A DNA stretch of 64,000 nucleotides from Euglena gracilis. Lineage: Eukaryota; Euglenida; Euglenophyceae; Euglenales. Positions 1-12,520 of this stretch are shown one piece after another. Location of the stretch: the NCBI GenBank assembly GCA_039621445.1, contig CP154955.1, positions 32,595,417 to 32,659,416 on the forward strand. Reading direction: 5' to 3'. Within the stretch, counting starts at the first letter, position 1, and every line of letters begins with the position of its first letter. The notes under the pieces were generated by a model. It ran no database searches. It saw nothing but the letters and a program-made list of their open reading frames with translations, and had not been told where the DNA came from. The position numbers and the translations under genes are program-made.

Positions 1-617
1 CAGGAGGCCATGCCATGTTGCCCCCCCCCCCCGAAACATTTTGAAGTCGTATTTATTTTCCTGCTGGGAACACCGCCTAGGTATAGCCCACAAATCAGTG
101 CGATTTTATGCCAAAGGCATGTAATCCAACAATCAAATCTCCCTAAGCCAAGAATACGGATTCAAGTGCCTCTTGTCGCTGGTCTGTTCCATTTTCATTT
201 GAGAATTTTTTGTGCTCTGTTCTGCTTCGTTTTTGTCGTTTTCCACGCAATGAGTACAGCTATGCATTTTACCCCGGCTGACGAGACCCGGCCCTTCCTG
301 CTGCTCTTTCTGTTTCAAAAAGAATCGCAGAATTCTTTGCTGATTCTCAGAACTCTTCTGTCCCATCCAGCATCAGATTGTGTCCCTTTCCCTTTGTGGC
401 GTCTGCATTCCCATCCCAAAACAACACCTGATTATTATCATTTATGATCTCCCCCAGGGAGGAGGGCGGTTCAGCCAACATTTTTTCCCCCCATGCTGGC
501 CCACTAAACCCTCCTCAGGAAAACCCCTGGCTGACGCTTCGGTCGGATTTATAGCGAACCCCAGACATTACAAATTACAAGCATACTCCATCTGGCCACC
601 CCTGGGAGCAATCCCAG

Positions 618-740
618 GCTATTTTTGAGCCGAAGCGCGACGGGATGTTCAAGCATGCCTGGGAGAGTGTCTTCAGCTACATGTTCACCTACCACGGCCC
701 TTTCGAGGCGCCGGAGGCTTCGCAGCCAGTTATCGCCTAA
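618..740 (+). CDS. Terminal exon of an unidentified plus-strand gene
   Basis: After a plausible acceptor (CCCAG at 613-617) a 40-codon frame runs to TAA at 738-740. It begins AIFEPKRDG and ends EASQPVIA. Codon choice is strongly GC-ending (AAG, CGC, GAC, TTC, AAG, GTC, TTC, AGC, TAC), like the confirmed exons elsewhere in the window and unlike the surrounding DNA. The middle is aromatic-rich (SVFSYMFTYHGPF) and may be a short membrane or amphipathic stretch. I do not recognise the family. Earlier exons must lie left of the window or in 1-617, where I could not place any. Confidence 0.5.
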   Translation, partial: AIFEPKRDGMFKHAWESVFSYMFTYHGPFEAPEASQPVIA

Positions 741-1559
741 TCCCCCCCAGTGATCCTCATATATGCTGTTGCCATGTTGTAAGGTGCCAGACTAAGGCAC
801 CTTTTAGACATTCCACATCCCCAGGCACTTCTCACGGACGGCATCGAAAATATCTTTCCAGGTATTGCCAGATGTGTCAGGAGGCTCTAATTTCCCACTG
901 CAGGGTGTTTCAGCTCGCCCACTTCCAACTTTGGTATTTCCCTCTTTATAGCACGCGGTCAAAAATGTTCTGCTGGAACGCCTCCCTACACTGTTGGCAC
1001 CACCACATGAAGTTGTTATTTACCCCATGTGCACAAGGGAGTGTTTGTGTTTATGGAGTGCATCTCATTCAAATGGTTCAGGCTTCGTTGCATTCCCCCC
1101 CGGCGCTGTGTTTCAGCACATGGGTGCCCCGGGGGCCATCGCTCCACCCTGCATCGAGCGTACACCTTTCCGTTCAGCCGCCTATTGCCATGTTGAATGG
1201 CCAGGAATGAAAGCAATGCCAACTAGGCCTTTTAGTCGGGTGCCGACCCCACCCCAGGGAGGCACTCACCAAAAGGCCGCTTGCTGCCCTGACAATTTCC
1301 TAAGCAGCCGCCATCCCTCTGCTTTTGGTGCCAGCGCAAGCATTAAATGTCAGTCGGCTTGGGAGGGCCCAGGTGCCTCGTTTCTGGCCTCCTCGGGGGG
1401 ATGGTGCCACACCGAACCATCGCACTGTTAATCCGTCTTTGTGTTTAACCTCTAGCACGGGGAACCAAGAGGCCCTGGATCCATTTCAAAATATCTTTGA
1501 GGTTGCACTTGCCAACCTGGGCGCCATTTTCCTGCCGCCTCACTCTTTTTCCGCCTGTG
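741..1559. other. No gene recognised
   Basis: Mixed-composition DNA downstream of the terminal exon. Long open frames exist but overlap each other on both strands, with no codon bias or splice logic. I see no RNA gene or repeat. Confidence 0.4.
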
Positions 1560-3890
1560 CTCTGCAACTTGAGGGAATAGTATTTCTGGCCATCCATCGT
1601 TTTTTTTTTTTTGACCCTCCCCAGTACATTATGCAACCACCCCATTCCCAGCCTTCCAGCCTTGTCGGGTCTGCCGGCCCCGGGCTCTTACCCAACTGCG
1701 GGCCATGCCCCGCTCCCTTCCTCCCGTCTCCCGTCCGAGCTTTTCGACTCCGGGAGCTGACCCACCCGCGGGCTTCGCTGCCCCACCCTTTACCACCTCA
1801 GCCGGCTACACTCTCACCCTCTTTCCCCCAGGTGTATTTTCCACCAAGCGTTCATGGCATTCTTACATGCCATTTCAGCCTGAATCGGGTCGGTCCAACC
1901 CCGGAGGTTTCACTCTGCCCTTGAATGCTGCAGTCCCCACCATATTCTCTACAGTCCTGTTGCTCTGTTCGTGAGGTATGATATGCTACTCGTCTTTTAG
2001 GATTTCTGCATCAAGTTCCAAAGCCGGTTTTGTTCCATGTCATCTGCGATCACCCCCCCCCTGTCATCCGTACTGAGGTTCTGATCAACCCGATTTCTGC
2101 ACGTGCTCTGCAAGGCGCACCATCGTTTGACCATCCCCGGTCCTCCATGCGACCACCCTATCCCCAGCCTTGTCAGGGTCTGCCGGCCCCGGGCTCTTAC
2201 CCCACTGCGGGCCATGCCCCGCCCCCTCCCTCCCGCCTCCCGTCCGAGCATTTGGACTCCGGGAGCTGACCCACCCGCAGGCTTCGCTGCCCCACCCTTT
2301 ACCACCCCCGTCTGCGTCTGCCGTCCGCTCCCACCCCTTTTCCCCCAGGTGTGCTTTCCATCAAGCGTTCATGGCATTCATGTGTGTCGTTTTAGCCTGA
2401 TTCGGGTTGTTCCAACCCCGGAGGGTGCATTCTGCCCTCGAATGTTGCAGTCCCCACCGTACTCTATGATTTTTTGCTGCTCTTTTCGCGAGGTATGATG
2501 TGCATCATTTCATTTTTGATGATTGTATTACGGTCTCTAACAAAAGTATCTCTGGACTCAAACCAAATTGTTTTACCTCAGAGTGATTACAAATTATCTC
2601 ACCAATGCCAAGCGCTATGGTCTTTGTGGAAGGGTGTGCTGTGTCTTCGACTGTGCATGAAAGCATGGTCGTGGGAACCTGCCCTAATTGCTTTCCCATG
2701 TGTTGCAGTTGCTTGCCTCCGGTCTGCTGCACACAGTTGGGCATTGGCCCTCCTCGCCAAGGCGCAGCCCCTTGGATGTTTTTTTCCCCGCCCTTTTTCT
2801 CTAGTTGTTGATCCAGCCATTTTGGGGTGGGGGTGCCGATCCCGACATTCTTTTCCATCATCTACAGTGGGGAAGGCAGTCCGCGTCGTGTTCACCAAAG
2901 CTGCCGTGTGATAGCCGTCTAAAGACGTGACAAAAAGTTGGGGTCATTGCCCCCCCCCACAGGAAGGCAGGAAGGGAAACTGTCCAAAAAGCAGCCAGAA
3001 TTTGTTGTTCGGACTGGGCATCACATAGCTGAATGTATCAGCGATTTCATTTCCACTTTTTTTGGCAGCCAACACTGGATTTCTGCATCAAGTTCCAAAG
3101 CCAGTTTTGTTCTGTGGTATCTGCGATGACACCCCCTGTCCTCTGTACCGAGGTTCTGATCAACCCGTTCTTTGTGTTCTACTCTATTTGCACCACTCCA
3201 CTGTCCTCTATGCAACCACCCCATTCCCAGCCTTGTCAGGGCCTGCTAGCCCCGGGCTCTTACCCAACTGCGGGCCATGCCCCGCTCCGTTCCTCCCGTC
3301 TCCCGTCCGAGCTTTTCGACTCCGGGAGCTGACCCACCCGCGGGCTTCGCTGCCCCACCCTTTACCACCTCAGCCGGCTACACTCTCACCCTCTTTCCCC
3401 CAGGTGTACTTTCCATCAAGCGTTCATGGCATTCTTACATGCCATTTCAGCCTGAATCGGGTCGGTCCAACCCCGGAGGTTTCACTCTGCCCTTGAATGC
3501 GGCAGTCCCCACCATATTCTCTACAATCCTGTTGCTCTGTTCGTGAGGTATGATATGCTACTCGTCTTTTAGGATTTCTGCATCAAGTTCCAAAGCCGGT
3601 TTTGTTCCATGTCATCTGCGATCACCCCCCCCCCTGTCATCCGTACCGAGGTTCTGATCAACCCGATTTCTGCATGTGCTCTGCAAGGCGCACCATCGTT
3701 TGACCCTCCCCGGTCTCCATGCGACCACCCTATCCCCAGCCTTGTCGGGTCTGCCGGCCCCGGGCTCTTACCCCACTGCGGGCCATGCCCCGCCCCCTCC
3801 CTCCCGTCTCCCGTCAGAGCATTTGGACTCCGGGAGCTGACCCACCCGCAGGCTTCGCTGCCCCGCCCTCTACCACCTCAGCCAGCTATT
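1560..3890. repeat. ~490-bp tandem repeat, about four copies
   Basis: A pyrimidine-rich unit recurs with copies near 1560-2000 (partial), 2000-2510, 3077-3570 and 3571-3880. Diagnostic blocks are the start GGATTTCTGCATCAAGTTCC (2000, 3077, 3571) and, inside the unit, GGGAGCTGACCCACCCGC. The 3077-to-3571 spacing gives a 494-bp period; about 565 bp of other DNA separates the second and third copies. Several frames stay open, because the strand is C/T-rich rather than because it codes. It could be intronic repeat of a plus-strand gene or satellite-like spacer. Confidence 0.75.
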
Positions 3891-3919
3891 TCTGGTCCAC
3901 TCCGGGCCAGGTCAGGGGA

Positions 3920-4260
3920 TTGTGGGTTGGCTCTTCGTTGACAGCCAAGGTGGCTTATTGTCTGCTTACGACTTTCCCAAGTCTGGATTTTTTTGCAGCC
4001 TGCCTTGCCGGGTCCTGGTTCCCCGCTGCTCTCCTCCATCTAACCTTTCACCTAATCAAAAACCCCTGTTTTCATCTCGCTGCAACTGTTTGTGCGGGTT
4101 GGATCATCTCTGTTGACAGCCAAGGTGGGTTTATTGTTTGCCGCATATTCTGAATTTTGAATTCTGCCCCAGGCAGCCTGGCCTGGGCTGGGTCCCCCGC
4201 TGCTCTCAAGCCAGAACCATCCATTACCCCCTGCTTTTGCTCATTGCAGCTGGACAAGGC
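3920..4260. repeat. Diverged ~175-bp tandem duplication
   Basis: GTTGACAGCCAAGGTGG followed by a TTATTGT block occurs at 3937 and again at 4112, preceded in both by TG(T/C)GGGTTGG and followed by a GGGTCC...CCGCTGCTCTC block. The offset is about 175 bp. Confidence 0.6.
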
Positions 4261-4348
4261 TGTCCCTCTTGGTAGCATTGCCCCCTCCCCAAGATTGATT
4301 CTCAGCCCCAAGGCAGGCGCCCCACCAATGTTTTTTTCATGTACAGAC

Positions 4349-4352
4349 AACG

Positions 4353-4394
<42 letters not shown>

Positions 4395-4442
4395 GGTGGG
4401 TGGGTGGGTGGGTGGGTGCGTGAGTGTGTGCGTGCGTGCGTG
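4349..4442. repeat. (TG)n-(TGGG)n-(TGCG)n compound microsatellite
   Basis: A run of TG dinucleotides passes into TGGG and then TGCG/TGAG units. Composition alone defines it. Confidence 0.9.
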
Positions 4443-4767
4443 CGACTCGCCGCCGTTTCAGTTAGCTTTCACCGAGCACGTGCGGCGTCGGACCGGGTCA
4501 TGTGCATGCGGCTCGTTGTATGGGTGTCTACCCCAGCAATCCCCAGGGCAACTGCCCCAAGGCGTCGCTCAAGCCGACATTGTGGACCCCATCCCCGGGG
4601 GGGGGGGGACCAGCCGACAAGGCCAGCAGCCTCTTTCCAGCCCCTCCCGTCCCCCTCTATGGACGAGTTTTCATTTCTTAGTGGAAAGGGAGGCTCCTTG
4701 ATCCCTGTTACGCGGGTGGGGGGTCATTGATTCTCTGTTGCCCACATCAGGTGTCCTCGTTCGAGAA

Positions 4768-4768
4768 G

Positions 4769-4804
<36 letters not shown>
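4768..4804. repeat. (TG)n microsatellite
   Basis: A short uninterrupted TG run, separate from the compound one 330 bp upstream. Confidence 0.9.
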
Positions 4805-4805
<1 letters not shown>

Positions 4806-4984
4806 TCACCAGCCAAGTTTGCTCCAGCAGCGCCCCTGGTCAAAGTTCAAAGTCCGCTTCGGACAGATTCTCAATGGTGGTTGGTACCGACACCACACAA
4901 TCTGCCAGCAGGGAATTGGAAATCACCGGATGACTCATTTGCAGGTGCTCAGTGCACCTCGGTGTTCTCTGGTTTTCCCCGCAG

Positions 4985-5109
4985 TGTCTGGCAGCCATGT
5001 TTCATCTTTTCTGAGTGGGCTGTCTAAATTTACGGGGCAGTTCCCCCATTCTAATGCTCTTTACGAGAAGCTTCAGGCAAGCTTTTGGGCAGTTGTCCAA
5101 CCCGCTGCA
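4985..5109 (+). CDS. Weak candidate exon, unidentified
   Basis: Between an acceptor (TTTTCCCCGCAG) and a GTAGGT donor lies one open frame encoding a serine-rich segment that ends QASFWAVVQPAA. Codon choice is less GC-biased than in the confirmed exons, so it may be a chance frame. Confidence 0.22.
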
Positions 5110-5714
5110 GTAGGTTGTTTTGTTGTGTGGCTGTGCGATGTTTTGGACTTGTCCTGAGGTGCTGTGAGTATTCCCAAGCCATTAAGACTTCAGGATTGCT
5201 ATGTGGGCCAAATTATTGCAATTGCCTGTTAAAGTTGTGTGCTGTCACATGGTTGGGATTCTCAAACAGCCTTGGGGCTTGCACCCTCACCAAAAGCTCA
5301 AGAAATCAGCCTGTAATGTTTAACACGGTTCCCCAACATTCACCCTAAGCTCCTGATCTCATCAGAGGGAGATCATTGGGCAATGCAGCAATTTCGGTTG
5401 CAGATGAGTATTTTATTATTTATATTAATAATAAACAATAGTATTTTAATTGTTTTTTCAAGGAGGATGCATATTTATCGCACCAGAAAGGAGAATTTGG
5501 AAGTCAGCTCCCCATTTCTTTGAGGGCTACCTGGCATCCCCCGGCCCGCAGGTTGCCTCCCCCGTTCACAGTCCAGAGCCTCTTCAAATTTTTGGCTAGC
5601 CTCGTAGTCGTGCTGTTCTATTTCTTCAGCCAGCATCTTCATTAATTTTTTTTAGATTGCGGATTTATTTTGTTTTGCAAAACCCAGCTTCCTACACACT
5701 TGTTCTTCCCACAG

Positions 5715-5768
5715 CCCGGGACCGCTGTTATTGTGGCCGTGTTCACCAGGATCGTCAAGGCATCATGA
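5715..5768 (+). CDS. Candidate terminal exon, hydrophobic tail
   Basis: Following CTTCCCACAG, an 18-codon frame ending in TGA encodes PGTAVIVAVFTRIVKAS. It is a short hydrophobic stretch with GC-ending codons (GGG, ACC, GTG, GCC, GTG, TTC, ACC, ATC, GTC, AAG). Acceptor, codon bias and stop together suggest a real 3' exon, but it is very short and has no recognisable family. Confidence 0.33.
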   Translation, partial: PGTAVIVAVFTRIVKAS

Positions 5769-6725
5769 GTTGGCTTTTTTTTTGCACGGATGCCTGGATT
5801 GAAGCAAAGCTGGATAAAAGGGACAGCTTAGAGTCGTCAGCTTCTGCAATGCCTTTCGTGCTCAGATGGAAGGTGCCCCACCCCCACCTTTGGCGAAGGC
5901 ATTTCTGTGTTTTCTTTGATAGTAGCTGCTTGTTTCACAAAACTCCCGAGGAGCTCCATCCATATTGGTGGACATAGACAAACATCTATTTTGCCATGCG
6001 GGGGTGCTGAATTTTCTCCTTTCCACTCCTTCTGTTGTTGGGTCGGTTGGGAACACCCCTGCCATTCCCATCAATGCGGTCGTTTTGAGTGTGTCAAACT
6101 GTGCAATCAACCCCCTGAATGGCCCCTGAATTCTTGCCATATCCATGGCCCCTCCTCCGGAAAATATTGGGGTTTCTAGATTTTCAATTATTTGAAAGCC
6201 ACCCCTTCGCGATGAAATAGAATACGAGAGCTCTGAAGTTCACGTTTCTAGTAAGCCATCGGTCACCCTACATTATTTCGTGCAAAGGCTCTTTTGTGCC
6301 CACAAACAATGGGGACAATAATCCGGGATAGGGGCTTCCACCCAGGGCAAACTCATTTGCAGTTTTGAGCAACTAAATCTGGTCCGATCGCCAGGCCCTG
6401 ATGTTGCAACTCAACCCCAGCCACCGTATTTGGTGGCCGTGTTGTGGCCAATTTTTCCCGGGTTGCAAAGCTGCTTGCAATAATTTTTGCAGGGTATTTG
6501 CAACATGCCAGAAAAGTCTGCATGTACCTCAACTGCTCATTTTTGCTCTCAGCATAGCTGTTCGCCGAGGTGTCTATTTTCTAGACCCATGTCGCACGTG
6601 ATGGGTTCAGTTGCCGACATTTTTCTGTGGGGCATGGGAGGGGTGCACACAAGCTCTGCATATTACTCACACAGCAGGTCGGACGGCATAGCGACCCAGT
6701 GTGTTGCATTTTTTTTTGCTCACAG

Positions 6726-6767
6726 CTGCCTCCCTGCGGAAGAGGAGGCTTCTTTGACCCCGAACCT
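6726..6767 (+). CDS. Weak candidate exon, Cys/Gly-rich
   Basis: A polypyrimidine tract and CACAG precede a 14-codon frame (LPPCGRGGFFDPEP) that stops at a GTGGGG donor. The glycine/cysteine pattern resembles an EGF-like or similar extracellular segment, but the stretch is too short to judge. Confidence 0.2.
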
Positions 6768-7560
6768 GTGGGGGTGTCGCGGGTTCTCTGACACCTGTGC
6801 CGGTTGCCCAGTAGTTAATAACGATGTTCAGCCCGTCCCCAAGGGCATTAACCCATGGAAAGCTGTCAATTTCATTTCTGGATAGGGAATTTTTGATTGC
6901 TTAGGTGTTCGGGCAGACATTCCTTTTGGTTCTATCGAACCCTCTTTCTCGAGAGATTTTGGGATTTTGAGCAAATTATGTGCCTGGTGCTGTGTAGTGC
7001 CCTCTGCGCCTGCTTCCCAGAACCCCCCCCCAATCCAATTCTGCCGTCTCACCTGTGCAGTGCACACATGAATTTTATTTGTTGGTGATTGTTGGCGTTC
7101 TGGTTGCTCCTCTGATGAAGTGAAGTGTTTTGGTGTCTCATGAATCAATCATATGCCGCGGATGTGTGGCCCAACAAACCCACAACGGCCTTGGCATTTT
7201 GCAGCGATACCTCGGCAACTGAATGTTCTATCCGGTCAGGAAATTGTCTCTATTCTACTTTCTAAAAAAAAAAATGCTTCCTCCATCCTGGCATCCCAGC
7301 CTTCTAGAGCAGATTTCATCCCGGCTTGTGACGCAAACTGCGCTGTCACACAATTGCATTTGATTGCCCTCCATCTTTCATTCAACCTTCGGCGCGAAGT
7401 TACAGTCATCCCTTAGTATTCTTACGAGAGCCACCTGTCTTCAAAGCACCCTTTATCCTATGGTTTCCGTTTCATTGTTTATTTGGGAGGGCTGGGGTGT
7501 GTTGTGGTTTTTGTGCCCTGGCCTTTTCGCGAGGCTGCTAGGGTTCCTGCCCGGGGCGCC

Positions 7561-7633
7561 CCCATCAGGCGCCCCTAGCGGCGCTATGCGCGGGGGGCAT
7601 CGTGCTCTTCAGCACCCTGCCCGCCCACCTCAA
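7561..7633 (+). CDS. Weak candidate exon abutting the TATG array
   Basis: A GC-rich patch just left of the array has a plus frame (LAALCAGGIVLFSTLPAHLN) resembling a membrane segment. It runs into a short (CAATGT)n transition and then GTATGTATGT, which reads as a 5' splice site. A GGGGCGCC/GGCGCCCC hairpin overlaps its start, so it may be non-coding. Confidence 0.2.
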
Positions 7634-9058
7634 TGTCAATGTCAATGTATGTATGTATGTATGTATGTATGTATGTATGTATGTATGTATGTATGTATGT
7701 ATGTATGTATGTATGTATGTATGTATGTATGTATGTATGTATGTATGTATGTATGTATGTATGTATGTATGTATGTATGTATGTATGTATGTATGTATGC
7801 ACGTATGTATGTATGTAGGTGTGTATGGTATGTATGTATGTATGTATGTATGTATGTATGTATGTATGTATGTATGTATGTATGTATGTATGTATGTATG
7901 TATGTATGTATGTATGTATGTATGTATGTATGTATGTATGTATGTATGTATGTATGTATGTATGTATGTATGTATGTATGTATGTGTATGTATGTATGTA
8001 TGTATGTATGTATGTATGTATGTATGTATGTATGTATGTATGTATGTATGTATGTATGTATGTTGTATGTATGTATGTATGTATGTATGTATGTATGTAT
8101 GTATGTATGTATGTATGTATGTATGTATGTATGTATGTATGTATGTATGTATGTATGTATGTATGTATGTATGTATGTATGTATGTATGTATGTATGTAT
8201 GTATGTATGCACGTATGTATGTATGTAGGTGTGTATGGTATGTATGTATGTATGTATGTATGTATGTATGTATGTATGTATGTATGTATGTATGTATGTA
8301 TGTATGTATGTATGTATGTATGTATGTATGTATGTATGTATGTATGTATGTATGTATGTATGTATGTTTGTATGTATGTATGTATGTATGGATGGATGGA
8401 TGGATGTATGTATGTATGTATGTATGTATGTATGTATGTATGTATGTATGTATGTATGTATGTATGTATGTATGTATGTATGTATGTATGTATGTATGTA
8501 TGTATGTATGTATGTATGTATGTATGTATGTATGTTGTATGTATGTATGTATGTATGTATGTATGTATGTATGTATGTATGTATGTATGTATGTATGTAT
8601 GTATGTATGTATGTATGTATGTATGTATGTATGTATGTATGTATGTATGTATGTATGTATGTATGTATGTATGTATGTATGTATGTATGTATTTTATGTA
8701 TGTATGTATGTATGTATGTATGTATGTATGTATGTATGTATGTATGTATGTATGTATGTATGTATGTATGTATGTATGTATGTATGTATGTATGTATGTA
8801 TGTATGTATGTATGTATGTATGTATGTATGTATTTTATGTATGTATGTATGTATGTGTGTGTATGTATGTATGTATGTATGTATGTATGTATGTATGTAT
8901 TATGTATGTATGTATGTATGTATGTATGTATGTATGTATGTATGTATGTATGTATGTATGTATGTATGTATGTATGTATGTATGTATGTATGTATGTATG
9001 TATGTATGTATGTATGATGTATGTATGTATGTATGTATGCATGTATGTATGTATGTAG

Positions 9059-9089
<31 letters not shown>

Positions 9090-9304
9090 TGTATGTATGT
9101 ATGTATGTATGTATGTATGTATGTATGTATGTATGTATGTATGTATGTATGTATGTATGTATGTATGTATGTATGTATGTATGTATGTATGTATGTATGT
9201 ATGTATGTATGTATGTATGTATTTTATGTATGTATGTATGTATGTATGTATGTATGTATGTATGTATGTATGTATGTATGTATGTATGTATGTATGTATG
9301 TATG

Positions 9305-9338
<34 letters not shown>

Positions 9339-10298
9339 TGTATGTATGTATGTATGTATGTATGTATGTATGATTTGTACGGTGTAGGTATTGGATTAGG
9401 TAGTATATGTATGATGTACGTGGTATGCATGATGTCTGTATGTAGTTATGTATGTATGTATTGTATGGGTATGTATGATGTGTATGGATGTATGGTATGT
9501 AGCTGTATGTATGTATGTCCTGTGGATGTATGTATTGATGTATGTATGTATGTATGTATGTATGTATGTATGTATGTATGTATGTATGTATGTATGTATG
9601 TATGTATGTATGTATGTATGTATGTATGTATGTAGATGTATGTATGTATGTGTGTATGGTATGTATATATGTAAGTATGTATGTATGTATGTATGTATGT
9701 ATGTATGTATGTATGTATGTATGTATGTATGTATGTATGTATGTATGTATGTATGTATGTATGTATGTATGTATGTATGTATGTCTGTATGTATGTATGT
9801 ATGTATGTATGTATGTATGTATGTATGTATGTATGTATGTATGTATGTATGTATGTATGTATGTATGTATGTATGTATGTGTATGTATGTATGTGTATGT
9901 ATGTATGTATGTATGTATGTATGTATGTATGTATGTATGTATGTATGTATGTATGTATGTATGTATGTATGTATGTATGTATGTATGTATGTATGTATGT
10001 ATGTATGTATGTATGTATGTATGTATGTATGTATGTATGTATGTATGTATGTATGTATGTATGTATGTATGTATGTATGTACGTATGTATGTATGTAGGT
10101 AGGTAGGTAGGTAGGTAGGTAGGTAGGTCGGTAGGTATGTATGTATGTATGTATGTATGTATGTATGTATGTATGTATGTATGTATGTATGTATGAATGT
10201 GTATGTATGAATATGTATGAATGTGTATGTATGTATGTATGTATGTATGTATGTATGTATGTATGTATGTATGTATGTATGTATGTATGTATGTATAG

Positions 10299-10329
<31 letters not shown>

Positions 10330-12488
10330 TGTATGTGTGTATGTAGGTATGTATGTATGTATGTATGTATGTATGTATGTATGTATGTATGTATGTATGT
10401 ATGTATGTATGTAGGTATGGTGTGTATGTATGTATGTCTGTATGTATGTTTGATGTATGTATGTATGTATGTATGTATGTATGTTTTATGTATGTATGTA
10501 TGTATTTATGTATGTATGTATGTATGTATGTATGTATGTATGTATGTATGTATGTATGTATGTATGTATGTATGTATGTATGTATGTATGTATGTATGTA
10601 CGTATGTATGTATGGATGTAAGTATGGATTTATGTATGTATGTATTTATGTATGTTTGTATGTATGTATGTGTATGTATGTATGTATGTATGTATGTATG
10701 TATGTATGTATGTATGGTATGTATGTATGTATGTATGTATGTATGTATGTATGTATGTATGTATGTATGTATGTATGTATGTATGTATGTATGTATTGTA
10801 TGTATGTATGTATGTATGTATGTATGTATGTATGTATGTATTTATGTATGTCTGTATGTATGTATGTATGTATGTATGTATGTATGTATGTATGTATGTA
10901 TGTATGTATGTATGTATGTATGTATGTATGTATGTATGTATGTATGTATGTATGTATGTATGTATGTATGTATGTATGTATGTATGTATGTATGTATGTA
11001 TGTATGTATGTATGTATGTGTGTCTGTATGTATGTAGTTTGGTCTTTCGGTATGTATGTATGTATGTATGTATGTATGTATGTATGTTTGTCTGTATTTA
11101 TGTATGTATGTATGTATGTATGTATGTATGTATGTATGTATGTATGTATGTATGTATGTATGTATTGTATGTATGTATGTATGTATGTATGTAGTGTCTT
11201 GTATGTATTATGTATTTTGTTTTTTTTATTTGTCTTTTGTTGCCCGCTGTATGTATGTATGTATTGTATGTATGTATGTATGGTATGTACTTTTATGTAT
11301 TTATGGATGTATGTATGGATTATTTGATGTATCTGTTCATATATGTATGTATTGGATGTATGTATGTATGTATGTATGTATGTATGTATGGTATGTCTGT
11401 ATGTATTGTATCTGTTATGTATTATGTATGTATGTATGTATGTATGTAGTATGTATGTATGTATTGTATGTATGTATGTATGTATGTTCTGTCGTCTGTC
11501 TGTGTATGTATGTATGTATGTATGTATGTATGTATGTATGTATGTATGTATGTCTGTATTGTATGTAGTTCTGTATGTATGTATGTATGTATGTATGTAT
11601 GTTATGTATGTATGTATGTATGTGTATGTATGTATGTAGTATTGTATGTATGTATGTATGTATGTTATGTATGTATGTATGTATGTATGTATATGTATTT
11701 ATGTATGTATGTATGTATGTATGTATGTATGTCTGTATGTATGTATGTATGTATGTTGTATGTATGTAGTATGTATTGTTATTGTATGTATGTATGTATG
11801 TATGTATGTATGTATGTATGTATGTATGTATGTATGTATGTATGTATGTATGTATGTATGTATGTATGTATAATATGTATGCATGTATGCATGCAAGTAT
11901 GTATGTATGTATGTATGTATGTATGTATGTATGTATGTATGTATGTATGTATGTATGTATGTATGTATGTATGTATGTATGTATGTATGTATGTATGTAT
12001 GTATGAATGTTGTATGTATGTATGTACTGTATGTATGTATGTACATATGTAAGTATGTATGTATGTTTGTATGTTTTTCTGTTTCTCTGTATGTCTGTAT
12101 GTATGTATGTATGTATGTATGTATGTTTGTATGTATGTGTGTATGTATGTATGTATGTATGTATTTATGTATGTATGTATGTATGTATGTGTGTATGTAT
12201 GTATGTATGTATGTATGTATGTATGTATGTATGTATGTATGTATGTATGTATGTATGTATGTATGTATGTATGTATGTATGTATGTATGTATGTATGTAT
12301 GTATGTATGTATGTATGTATGTATGTATGTATGTATGTATGTATGTATGTATGTATGTATGTATGTATGTATGTATGTAGTATGTATGTATGTATGTATG
12401 TATGTATGTATGTATGTATGTATGTATGTATGTATGTATGTATGTATGTATGGATGTATGTATGTATGTATGTATGTATGTATGTATG

Positions 12489-12520
<32 letters not shown>

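Larger units (their letters stand above)
5110..7560. other. Mostly anonymous DNA with possible small exons
   Basis: AT-balanced sequence with many TTTGCAG-like acceptors. Apart from the two candidate exons listed separately (5715 and 6726), no coding stretch, RNA gene or repeat stands out. Confidence 0.35.

Noticed and set aside
1325-3941. Pro/Ser-rich proteins in three plus frames
   Set aside because: All three frames of the same 490-bp repeat are open; no start context, codon bias or splice logic favours one.
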